This document shows, in pieces, positions 24,961 through 37,399 of a DNA stretch of 64,000 nt. Both the position numbers and the translations under genes were made by a program. The DNA lies in contig VXBP01003739.1 of NCBI GenBank assembly GCA_013400115.1, positions 62,795 to 126,794 of the forward strand. The letters are read 5' to 3'. Position 1 is the first letter of the stretch, and every line of letters starts with the position of its first letter. Source of the DNA: Rhinopomastus cyanomelas (taxonomy: Eukaryota > Chordata > Aves > Bucerotiformes > Rhinopomastidae). Below the pieces are notes generated by a model. That model was not told the origin of the DNA and did not search any database. It saw only the letters and a list, made by a program, of their open reading frames with translations.

Positions 24961-26598
24961 TTGCCTGAGATGTAGACTTCAGTCTGAGTTCTCCTCTAGT
25001 TGGAGTGTGACAGTAGCAGCACAGTCCTCGGTGCACGCAGCCGTGTGCCTCTTAAGTCTTGGGAAGACACTGTGAACATACTGCAGCTTGGGTAGCAAGA
25101 GAGGAGTGTAATACACAGAACACATAAACCTTGGACATGTTTTTTGTCTGTTGTTGGTGCTGTTGAGGCCTTAGAACTTTCACCTTTTGTTAGTGGGGTT
25201 TATTTATGGGGGAAAAATGGATAAAACAATCCTCATGACAGATCTTGTTGTAGTCACTGTTTGCAGTACAAATGGGCAGTACAAAAGCACGCAGGCAGGG
25301 TAATTTCAGAAGAAAAGTGCTTGCTTGATTCTGAAGGATTGTTTTCACCCTCCAGATGTTGGTATTAGAACACTTTCATTCATTCAAAAAATAGTAATAT
25401 ACTGAAAGCAGACTTGGATCCTGGTTTGGAATCTATAGATGCCTTAAGGTGCAGAAGAGTTTCAAACAATTGAAATGAAGAGGCAGTGTCATGAGGAAGC
25501 TTCTCATGAATTATGCAGTGCTAGTACTGTCGCTTCGAAGATTTTGTGTGTTATAAGAAAGTTGCCAACTGTGCTAAAGCAAAATAGGATGATTGAGAAT
25601 GATGTGGGTGGGGGTAAAAATTTCCGAGAAGAAATCCAAAAAAAAGGAAGGGGTGGATGCTGGAGGGAAGAAAATGAAGTGAAACAAGAAAGTTCTGGTT
25701 GCACTGTCTCGAGGGCTTTTTTTCAGGGTACATGATGATCACTCCTCTACATTCTGATGCAAACTTCTGTGAAGTGTGTAAGTTCTGCACCCCTAAGACA
25801 GGCAGGATTTAGCCCCATATGACTTGGCACTTTGATCTTCAAAGGTCAATTTTGCATTGCTGAGCCAGTTCTGAAGAAGTCCCTGATTAATTAGGAAAAC
25901 ACTTCTGCTCAAAAATAAAGGTGCATCTGCTCTGTGTTACTTTTTTTGCACCACAGAAATAAATGACTGCAAAGAAAACAATGCCTCCCATTGCATTCCC
26001 TGTGCCCTTACAGAACAGAAATAATGCAGCTAGGCTGACGTTTTAATCATCCACCCTCCCTGAACAACTACAGGAAGAGATATAACTTCTGCCTGTACAG
26101 AACTCTCTTTTTCTTGATAGAAAAATTAGATTATCCTTAGCTTTTTCTACAGCATCTTTCACGCAAACTAAATTTCAAAACATATCATAAAGTAAGACCA
26201 GAAACAACAAAGAAGGTAAGAGGTAAAATAGAGAATACTAGCTGTAGCCAAGAGAGAAAATTAAATCTGAAAAGGAAGTGTGTGCTAATGAGAGGGTATC
26301 AGCTCTAATGACAAAAGAAGACATTCGCATCTGGAAATAATAACCCTGAATGAAGAAGTGGAAAGGCCCGTGGTAGACGAACTGAGGAAGAAGATAAATA
26401 ATAATGTCTGTAGCTGAATTTGCTGCTGCAATAAATAAGAAAAAAAACCCTTTGAAATCTGGGGACCCAATTCAATGGAGTCTTTGTGCTACTTTGCAGT
26501 GCTGCAATGCTCAAGTGAGATGGAGTAAGCCTAAGAAAACTGCTCTTTAGGGTTTTTATGAAATTCAAATACTGAAACAAATACTTACGAATGCTTCC
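24961..26598 (+). other. Intronic DNA, no gene recognised
   Basis: No gene or known repeat recognised. Short open frames at 25475-25735 (+) and 26305-26673 (-) are low-complexity or chance; the latter runs into the pyrimidine tract. Confidence 0.5.
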
Positions 26599-26766
26599 TT
26601 TAATGTCTCCCTTCCTTCCTCCCTCTCTCTTCCATTCTCTCTGTCTCCCTCTTCCATTGTCTCTCTCTTTCATTCTTTCTCCCTCTCCTCCCTCCTTTCT
26701 CTCACCCTTTCTCTCTCTCTCTCTCTCTTTTTCTCTCTTCCATTCTTCCTTTCTTTTCCTTTTTTA
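26599..26766 (+). repeat. Long polypyrimidine (CT-rich) tract
   Basis: About 165 bp almost wholly C and T on the plus strand, with an uninterrupted (CT)n core near 26711-26728 and CTTCC-type variants. On the sense strand of the GRM8 pre-mRNA it would be a long U/C tract of the kind that binds PTB-like proteins in general. It can also adopt triplex DNA. Confidence 0.95.
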
Positions 26767-27904
26767 AATTTCACTCCTATGGAAATCAACTCATCCCTGG
26801 CCTACTTGGTTTACATGTCAAATAAGGACTAGAAATTCTCAGAGGCAGAGCAGGAGGTTGTGATGCTGTGGAGTTGCTTATGGGTCAGCTGGAAACACAA
26901 ACACTTGTCACTGCAACGAGACTGAAAATCCATTTATTCCCTCACAGATGACTTTCCCGACAGTGTTTGTGTATCAGATGATCCCAACAGAGAGCTGCTA
27001 GCAGACGTACTTTGCGTGTTACAAGCTGAGAGGTTGCATTCTGAGCCTGCAGAACTTGGATTTTAATAAAGTTTCTGCAGGAATCCTCTTGCACTGCAAG
27101 TCAACTTGAAGCTGTGGCCTGAACAGCAAATACTGCCAGCTGCAGACCCATTCAGCACATCACCTCAGATATAGAGGCTTCACAGGTGCCTCCAGTGTCT
27201 GCATGTCTGCATGCTGGAGAAAGATCAAATGAAGGAGCCAGTTTGAGGTCTGTGATCACACCACTACTGTAGACCTGGGAAGGAATTCTGCAGTGTGTCC
27301 CTAATTGTATGTTTGAATGCACTAGAGGAAAACACTGTGGGGTATTCTGTGTGATGAAGATCTTTGGTTTTCCTTGCCAACAAAATGTGTGGGGAGGAGT
27401 AGGGGAGATCCAAATGGATTAAAAAGGACTATCACCATTGATCTACTCAAACCACAGGTATTTCAGAGAAAGGGATTCAAAGTGCTTTGGGTAGGCATTT
27501 ATCAAAGAAATTTGGCTGAAGTAGGAGTTTGCTAAATATTATTATCCAAATTATTGTTAAAATATTAATTAAAAATGATTGTGGAGCAAATGTGAAGATA
27601 AATAGGGTCTTGAATCAGTGGACCCTTAGGGTTCTACTGTTTTCCTTTGTATGCTGCATGCTTCGCAGGAATGGGAGGTGTTACTGCCTAAATGCAAATC
27701 ATTTTGTGTGATGTGAATGTTGTAACGATGAATCAAAGATAATTTGATGCGTGTGGCATTTTTCCATACACCTATTCATTTTGAGGAAGAAGGAGAAACT
27801 TATCTGGCTTCCCACCTACATGACAACACAAAGTTGATCTTAGATCTTAGATAAAATAAGCTCCTAGTTTTGATATAGTTGCTTGGATATATCGATTTGT
27901 CATG
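26767..27904 (+). other. Intronic DNA, no gene recognised
   Basis: No gene or known repeat recognised. Confidence 0.5.
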
Positions 27905-27990
27905 CTCTACGTAAATGTGAAAGTGTAAATGTGAAAGAAAAGTGTAAATGTGAAAGTATAAATGTGAAGTGTAAATGTGGAAAAAAAGTG
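27905..27990 (+). repeat. Short degenerate minisatellite
   Basis: About five imperfect copies of a unit near gtgtaaatgtgaaa, with A-run expansions between some of them (gaaagaaaagtgtaaatgtg). Likely slippage-derived. Confidence 0.88.
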
Positions 27991-28259
27991 TGCTCTGTCC
28001 CAAGGATGTGGTCAGAAATACAAAATCCTTCTGCTTCCCTTCAGAGATGGTTGTAGACACCATCTCTGACCTTGACCCACCTGAACAAGGTGAGTTTTCT
28101 GTCTCTGGGCAGATTTGAATGTTTGCAAGACAGGTGCTCTGCTGCTGTGGTAGATCCAGCTGCCTTTTTGCCTGAGTCTTTAACAGTAAGACTAGTAGTT
28201 CCTGGGGAGCACTGCTCCCTGAGATGGGAGATAGGGATAAGAACTAGAACAAATCCTTT

Positions 28260-29728
28260 GTAATCCATGAGAAAATGATTGTGAACCTACTTCATGGGCT
28301 GGATGCTCATAAATCTGTGGGGCCAGATGGATTACATCCTGGAGTGCTGAGGAAGCTGGCAGTTATGGTTGCCAAGCCACTCTCCATAATCTTACAACAG
28401 TCTTGGTTGCAGGTCTGTCAGTGTCACCTTGGTGCCAGGTAAGATTGTGGAACAGATCATCTCGAGAGCCATCATGGAGCAAGGCGATCAGGCCCAGTCA
28501 GCATGGATTCGTGAGAGGCAGATCCTGCTTGACCAACCTGATCTCATTCTATGATAAGGTGACCTGCTTAGTGGATGAGGGAAAGCCTGCTGATGTAGTC
28601 TACGTGGACTTCACTAAGGTCTTTGACACTGTCCACAACTTCCTCACGAATAAGCTGGCTGCCCATGGCTTGAATGGGCGCGTACTCTGCTGGGTGGAAC
28701 TGGCTGAATGTCCAGGCCCAAAGAGTTATGGTCAATGGAGTGAAATCTGGCTGGAGGCCAGTCACCAGTGGTGTTCCCCAGAGTTCAGTGCTGGGGCCAC
28801 TCCTGTTCAACATCTTTATCAATGATCTTGATGAGGGGATTGAGTGCACCCTCAGTAAGTTTGCAGATGACACCAAGCTGGGAGGGAGTGTTGATCTGCT
28901 GGAGGTAGTAAGGCTATTCAGAAGGACCTTGACAGTCTCTGTTGATGGGCTAGGGAAAATTGTCTGGGTTTCAGTAGAGGCAAGAGTCAGGTTCTGCATT
29001 TTGGTCACAACAGTCCCATGCAATGCTACAGGCTTGAGTCAGTGGGGCTGGGGAGCAGTCTGGCAGAAAATGACCTGGGGGTTCTAACTGACAGGAGGCT
29101 GAATGTGAGCCAGCATTGTGCCCACGTAGCCAAGAAGGCCAATGGCATCCTGGCCTGTATCAGAAACTGTGTCCCTAGCAGGAGTAGGGAGGTGATTGTC
29201 CCCCTGTACTCAGCCCTGGTGAGGCCACACCTTGAGTACTGTGTCCAGTTTTAGACAGCTCAGTCCAAGGGAGACACTGAGGTGCTAGAGAGGGTGCAGA
29301 GGAGGGCAATGAAGCTGATGAAGGGCCTGGAGCATAAATCTTATGAAAAGAGATTGAGAGAGATGGGGCTGTTAAATCTGAGGCAGAAGACACTTAGAGG
29401 AGACCTCATTGCTCTCTACAGCTGTCTGAAAGGACAGTAGAGATGTTGGTGCTGGTCTCTTCTCACAGGTAATTAGTGACAGAACTAGAGGGAGTGGCTT
29501 CAAGCTCCAACAGGGAAGGTTTAGTTTGGTCATCAGGAAAGAATTCTTCATGGAAAGAGTGGTCAGGCACTGGAAGGGCTGCTCAGGGTGGTGGTTGAGT
29601 CCCCATCTCTGGGTGAGTTTAAAAGATGCTTAGATGTAGTGTTAGGAGTGACCTTGTAGAGTAGGGTTGATGGTTGGACTGGATGATCCCAAGGGTCTTT
29701 TCCGACCTGGATGATTCTATGATTCTGA
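28260..29728 (+). mobile_element. CR1 LINE, long copy with 3' end
   Basis: About 1.45 kb of plus-strand CR1, from the RT N-terminal part to an intact 3' end. It reads HGFVRGRSCLTNLISFYDKV, VVYVDFTKVFDTVHN, then in another frame [30 protein letters not shown], and in a third frame [20 protein letters not shown]. The motif A Asp and the ADD pair are intact. The copy is nevertheless broken by frame changes near 28690 and 29030, and by a TAG at about 29252 where a Trp codon is usual. It ends ggatgatcccaagggtcttt, gattctatgattctga. The start is uncertain; weak CR1-like sequence may reach back to about 28080. Confidence 0.94.
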
Positions 29729-32016
29729 GAAATAAGAGGAAAGATAGTTCTAATGATGTTTTCCGGGCCTGGGTTGCTGTTTAATTTTGTGTTCAGTTAA
29801 AGGCCCTTATCTTACTGTGTAAAGTCACTTTGGATTCTCAAGAAAACTTTAAATAAATTTCTACTTTATTTTAATTCCTCTCCTGATGTCTTCTTTGAGC
29901 ACTTGTTTGAGGTTGAGTCTATTTACCAAATCCAAATCCAACACAAAGAAGAAGGAAGTTATAGAGGAGGTATTTTGTAAGATACATTCACTTGGTGAAA
30001 TGATGTAATGATGTTAAATGATAAGGCACATGAACAGTAATTTGTGCTGAAGCACATGAGAAGCACTTTTGAATTAAAAGGACAATCAGACTAATGATCA
30101 CTTAATCCTGGTGCTTTATAAAGACATTTTCATCAGTGTCTGCACTGAAAGGATTTGTTTCTTCCATTAATTTTTCTGAAGTGGATTAAGAATAAGGTAT
30201 ATAATTGTATGTGGTTTATGTATTTAATCTTTCTTCTTTTAAAAAGGTTTTCCTTTATCTTCATTTAACACAATACAGTTTTAGGTACTGCAAATGCCTG
30301 TGCTCTGGTTACAGGATTAATACTGAAAGGGTCTGTGTGCAGATGAAGGGTTAATACAACCTGAGCTTTCCAGTGCAGGTGCATTTGAGGGTTCTGTGTA
30401 CAATTTGCCTTGCTTACTTGAAAAAATGGTGGTGTCATCTCTTAAAGAATAATAGGTATAGGAAATAAAGTAAAATGAAGCAGGAAAATGGCTAGAAAAT
30501 GTTTTTTAAATCCTAAAGAATATTATAATCTGATCCAGTTGATGCATGATTATGTGGACAATACCAAAAGCAATCTGGACTGAGAGAGCTGGGAAAGTCA
30601 CTCTGTCAAGGATGGTAGGCAGGGAGTTGGTTTCACAAAGATCCAGGCAAAGAAATTGTGATGTTTTGTCCAGTTTCCAACAGAAGGGATACTCTGAAGG
30701 CAGGTGCTTAACATTTCATGCTATTCTCTTCAAAATAGCTTGTCTGTGAACAGAGCTTCTGTGTAACCCCGTATCCCCTGGAGTGTGCAGGTTTACTGCC
30801 CTATGAAATTTTTATTCGATCTACTCTAGCATAGTTCATTCCCATTTTTTGTATGAATATCTAAAGAGCATTCCCAACGACCCAAAATTAAACCCTTTTG
30901 GTGACTTCACTGAGAGCTATGCAGTATGAAATAGGACTGCTGGAAGCAAACCTGACGAAATTGGTAAACACAAATCACTAACCAATTTTGTCTTGTTCAA
31001 TTTATTGCTATAAATACAGTCTTTCTAGAGGTATGGGGAGCAGTGTTTTTCAGCATCTCATATGGGAGCCCTGCCTTAAAGCAGTGCATTTACTGGATAC
31101 TTACAAACAGAAATAGATAGAGGAAACCATCATCTTTGACTGTAGTATGAAATTGTTCACTGTGTAAGTACAAAATCAAGTGTCAGGCTGTCGTTAGTAA
31201 ACCACACTGAGAAGATATTTGGGGTTATTCTGTAATGAGTATTTTGAATAATTCATTAAAAAAATACTTCATTCTGGAACACCAAATTATTTCTCAAATA
31301 TGCTTGGTTTAAATTGTCCTAGAAACTAAAGACCCTGTTACTTCAAAAAGACTGCCACGCAGCCTTGTTTGCAGAATTGTTTGTACACGCCTGTACATAC
31401 GGATTCTTGCATTTACTGTTTTTCTTAGCCAGTTCTGGAGTCCATGAAGCAAATCTGTAGACACATGTAGGGGGATATAAAAATACCTGTACAGTTTTAC
31501 ATACTTGAATATTCTAAGAAGCTCCACAGAGAGGTATCTAAATATACTCTGCGAATCTGTTCATAAAAGAAGGGGGAAATAGTGATGTGGTTATATGATG
31601 CATGGGACCACCAGCCTGAGTGGAAGATAAAGCTGAAAACTAGAAGTGACATAGAAGGACTTTGTCATGGTATTATGATTTTAGGAGCTTAATACTATAA
31701 TCATTCATAAAGGAAAAGGGAAATTGATCTTTAGGTACTAGGAATTTTAGAGTTAAGTGATGCGTACATCTAATCTAGCTCTTACTTGTGTTCAGCTAGA
31801 AATACAGAAAAATGTTATCAAGGACTTTTAATGACCATAAGGACATCTTCAATCAAAATGCCCTTGGTTTGGAGATTATTGAAACCTAGGACAACATGCC
31901 AGCTCATATGTTTACTCTCTTCTTCCACTCTTCCACTATGAGTCATAGGCAGAAAAGGAACTGTCAGGCTAGGTGCACCTTTGGTTCACCCATAATGGCT
32001 GTTCTTTTGTAAAGAT
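29729..32016 (+). other. Intronic DNA, no gene recognised
   Basis: AT-rich intron with no recognisable gene or repeat family. Confidence 0.5.
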
Positions 32017-32098
32017 TGAAGGAGAAAGGGAGGGAGGGAAAAAGAAAGAAAAGGAAGAAAGAGAAGGAAGGGAGAGAGGGAGGAAGGGAGGAAGGAAA
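32017..32098 (+). repeat. Polypurine (GA-rich) tract
   Basis: About 80 bp of almost pure A and G (gaaagggagggagggaaaaa, aggaagggagagagggagga) on the plus strand. It is the complementary type to the pyrimidine tract at 26599-26766 and lies about 5.3 kb downstream of it. Confidence 0.95.
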
Positions 32099-32889
32099 TT
32101 TTAAAAAGCGCAACTAATTCTGTCAGAGGAGATGGGAAGTGGATCCTTAGATGTCGTACACACAGTTTATTGAAAAGAAAGCATTCTGTTGATTTCTGCC
32201 TTAAATCAGAATATGTATTTGTCCTTGTCCCTTCAGTGATAAACAAAACGCAACAAATTATTTATTCTTTGAACTTACCTGGTTTTCTTTATTAGTTACC
32301 AACAAGCAGGAGTTAGCAACTCATACGTGGTCTGAGAAGCGGCGATAGGAGATTTCGTCTCTTTGTGAAGTTACTATAAAACAAACCAGGGGATGAATTG
32401 ATGTTCAAAATCCATTGTAATTTTCCAGGCACATTGTGCTTTGCTGTGATGAACAGGTTTTCTTTCTAACAGAGTTTTCCATCTCTTAGTGTGGTGGAAA
32501 TCTGCACACCCAATCCTACACTGGAGTACCTTTTTTTCTGTCATACCCTCTCTGGGAAAACTCATTTTGAGTGGGTCATTGAAGTCCCCTCGTTTGTTTT
32601 CAGAAATTGTGTGTCTGGAGAGAACCAGAGAGGAAATTTGGCAGATGTTCTGAAAATACTGAGAAAGTGCTCAGTGGGAACATACCAGCATACTGTGGTG
32701 TAAGTGAAGTATTTTCTATACCGGTCCTTTGTTGGTCACTGGTCACTAGATTTACCAGTTCAGAGAAACTGGGCTTCTTCTTGGCGAAATGTGGGGAAGA
32801 AATCTAAGATAGGAACTTGGTTGTTTCTCAGAACATACAGCTCTGGCATGTAACTCTGTGCACCTGCTCTTGTGCTGTGCTTGTTTTTG
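32099..32889 (+). other. Intronic DNA, no gene recognised
   Basis: No gene or known repeat recognised. Confidence 0.5.
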
Positions 32890-33019
32890 ATCTTGTGGTC
32901 CCTTCTAACCCAGACTGACTGTGTGACTTGGTCTGGGTGATCCTGCTGTGGCAGGGGGATTGGACTGGATGATCTTTTGAGGTCCCTTCCAATCCCTAAT
33001 GATTCTATGATTCTATGAT
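32890..33019 (+). mobile_element. CR1 LINE 3' tail only, doubled type
   Basis: Plus-strand copy reduced to the composite tail. The first block is atcttgtggtcccttctaac; then comes the linker gacttggtctgggtgatcct; then the second block (ggactggatgatcttttgag) and terminal gattctatgattctatgat. It carries no coding sequence. Confidence 0.93.
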
Positions 33020-36000
33020 AGATCCTTGCCTGCTTCATTTCACTGCTTCTGTTTGGGGGACCTGGGCTGATTGTATTTTCCAGTGCTGTAAGCATCCTAA
33101 GCATCCTTTCACGGCGCCTTGTTAAAACATGGGCAGAGTCTGTTGCCTTTGACCATACGTTGTGCATTCATTGTGCCCAAGTTGAGCTTGGCCTGCAGTG
33201 TTAATCGGAGATTTGCAATTTGCAGGAAAGCATAGAAGTGCTGTGAGAGGAGGAACTGAAATTCGAAGTTGCATGTGGGATTACCTCTGGACTGTTACCA
33301 TTGGCAGCATTGCCTTTCAGCTTCTGAAGGACAGACCTGAGTGCAGCAGCTACACAGATGGTGAAAGGTGATTGCTAGGACATCAGTATATTTCCCAATA
33401 AAGAGCATCAGAGAAGCCCGTCAGTGGCTAATTATAGTAGACATTGTTTTCCACTTTCCATGTCCTTTTTCCATGCAGGAGTTTCCTCCAAACAGTAACA
33501 TTACCGTGTCTGTAATTTCTTTAAGTGTGTAACGGATGTAGTCTCTCTAGAAAATACCTTTGGACTTGACTAAGTTCTGTGTCACATATGACAGTGTAAA
33601 AAAGTGTTCTCATGGGACGTGAAAGAAGTATGGCATGGGACAAAGACATAGGTGTGGTACATCACTGAGGGCTTTTTGTGAGTTTACTGGGAATAGTGCT
33701 ACACTGGAGTTGTACAAGTCTGCTTGGAGATGGGAAGGAAACAGAGAAGCTGAAGACCCTTAGTGTCTCTTTTCTGCTCTGCTGCTCCCTGTGAGCTGTA
33801 ATCTCATGCTTCATGGATTGTTTTCTCAGCAAGAGATGAATCCTAATGCAAATGAACAGAAGTTTCACTGGAGAGGAAAAGTTTGTGAAAGTGTGGGTGG
33901 AGAATGGCTGGACTGTGGTCAGTAGAACTGCTATGAACACAGTTCATATTGAAAATCTGACAAGAAGTAGTTTGCTTATCAGATGAGTTTATTTGAACAC
34001 TGACATCCTTAAGCAGTGACCCAAGTAGCCCAGATATGAAGGCTATATGCCAATATCTGGTATGGGATGTGGCAGCCCTCCCTTCCACACACATGCTGCA
34101 GTGTGGAAATGGGCAACACATTTCAGAATTAATTGTATTTCTGCATTTTTCTTTTATGGTGAGTGAGATGTAAGTGCATCATGGATACCAGATTTTTGTC
34201 TGGTATAATTTTGACAATAATGAAGGATGCCTAAAAATGTGATAGAAGAATTATATCAAATTACTGAAACCATGTGTTCAGATGAGTGGTATGACAGAAA
34301 ATTCTTCAGGCTCTGGATGAGATCGTTTGTTGATCAAAGTTCTGTGTGGAGACTATTACAATAGCATATTAAAACAGGCTTATGATCCAGCTTCATAATG
34401 TGTAGTGGTGCCCAATACTGTGCCAAGTTCAGTAAAGGTAATTTTGTACTTAGTCATTGTAGGGATTTTTTTGTGTAATAAGATTTTTTTTGCCTAATTG
34501 TCTACAAAATACAGTGAGTCTAGCAAGCATTTTATTAGAAGAAGATGAGCAGAAGACATCTTTTGTCAGTTACTAGACACCTTCAATACCTGAAACCAAC
34601 CCTCTCATTCCATTTCCTCTACAAGTAATGGTGATTTCCTGTAGCAGAGCTATTATTTGCATGTGAGGAGCTGGATATGGATTATTCTAATTTTAAAACA
34701 TTAAAATCTGGGCAGAAAGAAAGCCTGAAGAGTACGTTTTGTCTCTGGTAGAACAAAGAAGATTAGGGGTCTGTGGCAAGGTCTGGACCGTGATCAAAAC
34801 ACCTTTCCAGTGTTGGGTCTCGTTTCTGTGCCGTAAGCTTTCCTTGACTTACAGATACTGCTCTTCATCCATCCAAGAGGTACGTTAGTGACCGTGTCCA
34901 AATTTCCTTTCTGCTGTAGTGTGCCGTTAGTTCATTTAACTCAGCACGCAGCGCCCTGGCTCACCTGCTGTCACCGAGCCGCTTGCCTAAGGCTGGCTGG
35001 GATCCAGATACTGTGGCTCAGCCTTTCCAAGTGCGGCTCAGGGGAGCAAAAGCTCTTCTCCCCAGTACCTGTCATTCTTTACGTTAGCTGCGCACTTCAG
35101 TGGAAGAGCAGATTCTTCTGCTTCTTCCTACGCGGGTAACAGCTTTCTCCCCATGTTTTCACTCTTGTGCTGATGGGTAGAGCTTTTGACCCTTTCAGAA
35201 TGTTAGTGAGGACGAAACCACGTGTCTGGAAAAAGGATAAGGCCACCTTAAGTTCTGTCCTTGTATGACTATTGACAGACTATGTAAAAACTTACCGGTC
35301 ATTTCCCAATGAGACAAGACTTCTCCACCATTTCAGAGGCAGTGGGAATAGGCCTGAGCTAGAATCACTTATCCGACCTGGCCAGAATCCTTAGCCTGAA
35401 TCTAAGAAATCTTCCGTTGTTCAACGTACGGAGTTGCTACCTGTATTCTTTCTGAATAAGAGTAAATTCTCTCCTGAATAGGGAAGGAGAATGCATAGGA
35501 GACATATGTGCTTGCTCTGTCATTTACAAGATGAGATTAATTCAGAAGATTAATCTGACTTTTGGGTCCTCAAACAAAAGACCAATCAGACATTTGGTAG
35601 AAGCAAACACTGCTGTATTTCTGCAATGTATTTTACATACACGTAGATGGTACCTTTCCTCTAAGAAGACTGAAGTACCTTTTCAGCAGTAGTTACTCAC
35701 AGAATCAGATTCCATTGAAATATTTTTGTCCCACCATTTCTGCAGCGTTGCTCCATGCCTTAAAGCAGGCTAACAGGTTCGACTTGCAAGGTCTCTTCTA
35801 ATTGCATGTGTAGGTCTTATGAACAGTTTCTTGCTTCTTCCTTCGGCTCTAACTTTTCAGTCAGGGCTACTGCAGCCCTCTAGGTATATCTCCTAGTTAA
35901 CAATTTTTGACCTAATGCCTTTTTTTCTCCAGAGATGTATGAATTAAGCTAATCCTTCATCCCAACATGATTCAAGAAAACTCTAATTAGCAGATCACTC

Positions 36001-36930
36001 ACTTCTAAACTTTTTCGCAAGGGATGCTTTACCACTTGGTATTAAATGCATAGAGATAGCAAGCTCATCTCTTTGACTTTGTTCTCTGATCTAAGTCCTG
36101 TGACACAGTGCCACTGAATTTCTTAAAGCTACAGCAGCTGTGTAGACAACTTTAATTCAGTTACACTTTTATATTAAGGTAGACTTCTGTAGGTTTATTT
36201 ATCTGGAAGTCTGACTCTTGTTCACTCACTAACTCATTCCCTTATTTTATTGTTGTGTATGAAAAGAAGTATTCCTGATTCTTAATACCACTTCATCTTC
36301 AGCCAGTGTAAAGAAATAGAAAACCTTGAAAAAATATGCAATGTATTTTATGATCATTATAATTTGTAACCTTTAACAGTAAGAAATCAACAGACAAGTC
36401 ATTTGTGTTTTTAGATCCTAGTGATGTTCTTACTCAAGTGTCTAGCTCTCAGAGTACTGTAGCATCAGATAGATATATATATAGTTGGGCACATCAGAAC
36501 GAAGTGTGTGAACTTTGTGAATGCAGCTGGCAGTCTAGTGACCTACTTAAATAAAGTGTGCCTTCCTAATCTGTGCAACAGGTTGCATAACTTACAACTT
36601 GGTCACACAACGGACTGTGTATGTTGCTGTGTGAAAGAGCGAAAGGCATGGGTGCTTGTTTTTGATGAAAAAGGCATATCCAGAACCAGCTGCTGAAAAC
36701 TGGTCAGAAACATTAAACTGATGGAAAAGAAGTTTGTAATGAGGATTATAAATCATTGGAAAAACTTACACAGGGGCGTGGCACACTATTCATACCTTGA
36801 AAAGTCTGTTTTTTCAGCTACATGCACTCTAGCTCGCATGGAAATCAGCTGATTTGAGGTGCTGCAGGGTAACGTTCTTCGGCTCACTACACATGGAACC
36901 GCTTAGAAATGTTATTTCCCTGTGCTTGGA
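33020..36930 (+). other. Intronic DNA, no gene recognised
   Basis: About 3.9 kb with no recognisable gene. Open frames at 33662-33940 (-), 33843-34121 (-) and 34888-35139 (+) have no identifiable product. A short AT microsatellite lies at 36471-36483. Confidence 0.5.
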
Positions 36931-37399
36931 ATCACAGAATCATAGAATCATTCAGGTCGGAAAAGACCCTTGGGATCATCCAGTCCAACCATCAACCCTA
37001 CTCTACAAGGTCACCCCTAAACCAGATCCCCCAACACTACATCTGAGCATCTTTTAAACTCACCCAGAGATGGTGACTCAGCCACCACCCTAGGCAGCCT
37101 TTCCAGTGCCTGACCACTCTTTCCATGAAGAATTCTTTCCTGATGACCAAACTAAACCTCCCCTGTTGGAGCTTGAAGCCACTCCCTCTAGTTCTGTCAC
37201 TAATTACCTGTGAGAAGAGACCAGCACCAACATCTCTACACTGTCCTTTCAGACAGCTGTAGAGAGCAATGAGGTCTCCTCTAAGTGTCTTCTGCCTCAG
37301 ATTTAACAGCCCCATCTCTCTCAATCTCTTTTCATAAGATTTATGCTCCAGGCCCTTCACCAGCTTCATTGCCCTCCTCTGCGCCCTCTCTAGCACCTT
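36931..37399 (-). mobile_element. CR1 LINE 3' fragment, young subfamily
   Basis: Minus-strand CR1 3' end. It starts atcacagaatcatagaatca, then gtcggaaaagacccttggga, and encodes [60 protein letters not shown] on the minus strand in one open frame of 119 codons. By eye it is about 97% identical to 29279-29725 in the opposite orientation; the main difference is an extra segment of about 15 bp in the 3' UTR. Confidence 0.95.

Noticed and set aside
27905..27990. Repeat array considered as a CRISPR-like structure
   Set aside because: Units are short, degenerate and without unique spacers, and the DNA is vertebrate. It is a slippage minisatellite.
28403..28825. 140-codon open frame that could be taken for a host gene
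   Set aside because: It is CR1 reverse transcriptase (CLTNL, YVDFTKVFDTV) within a broken LINE copy.
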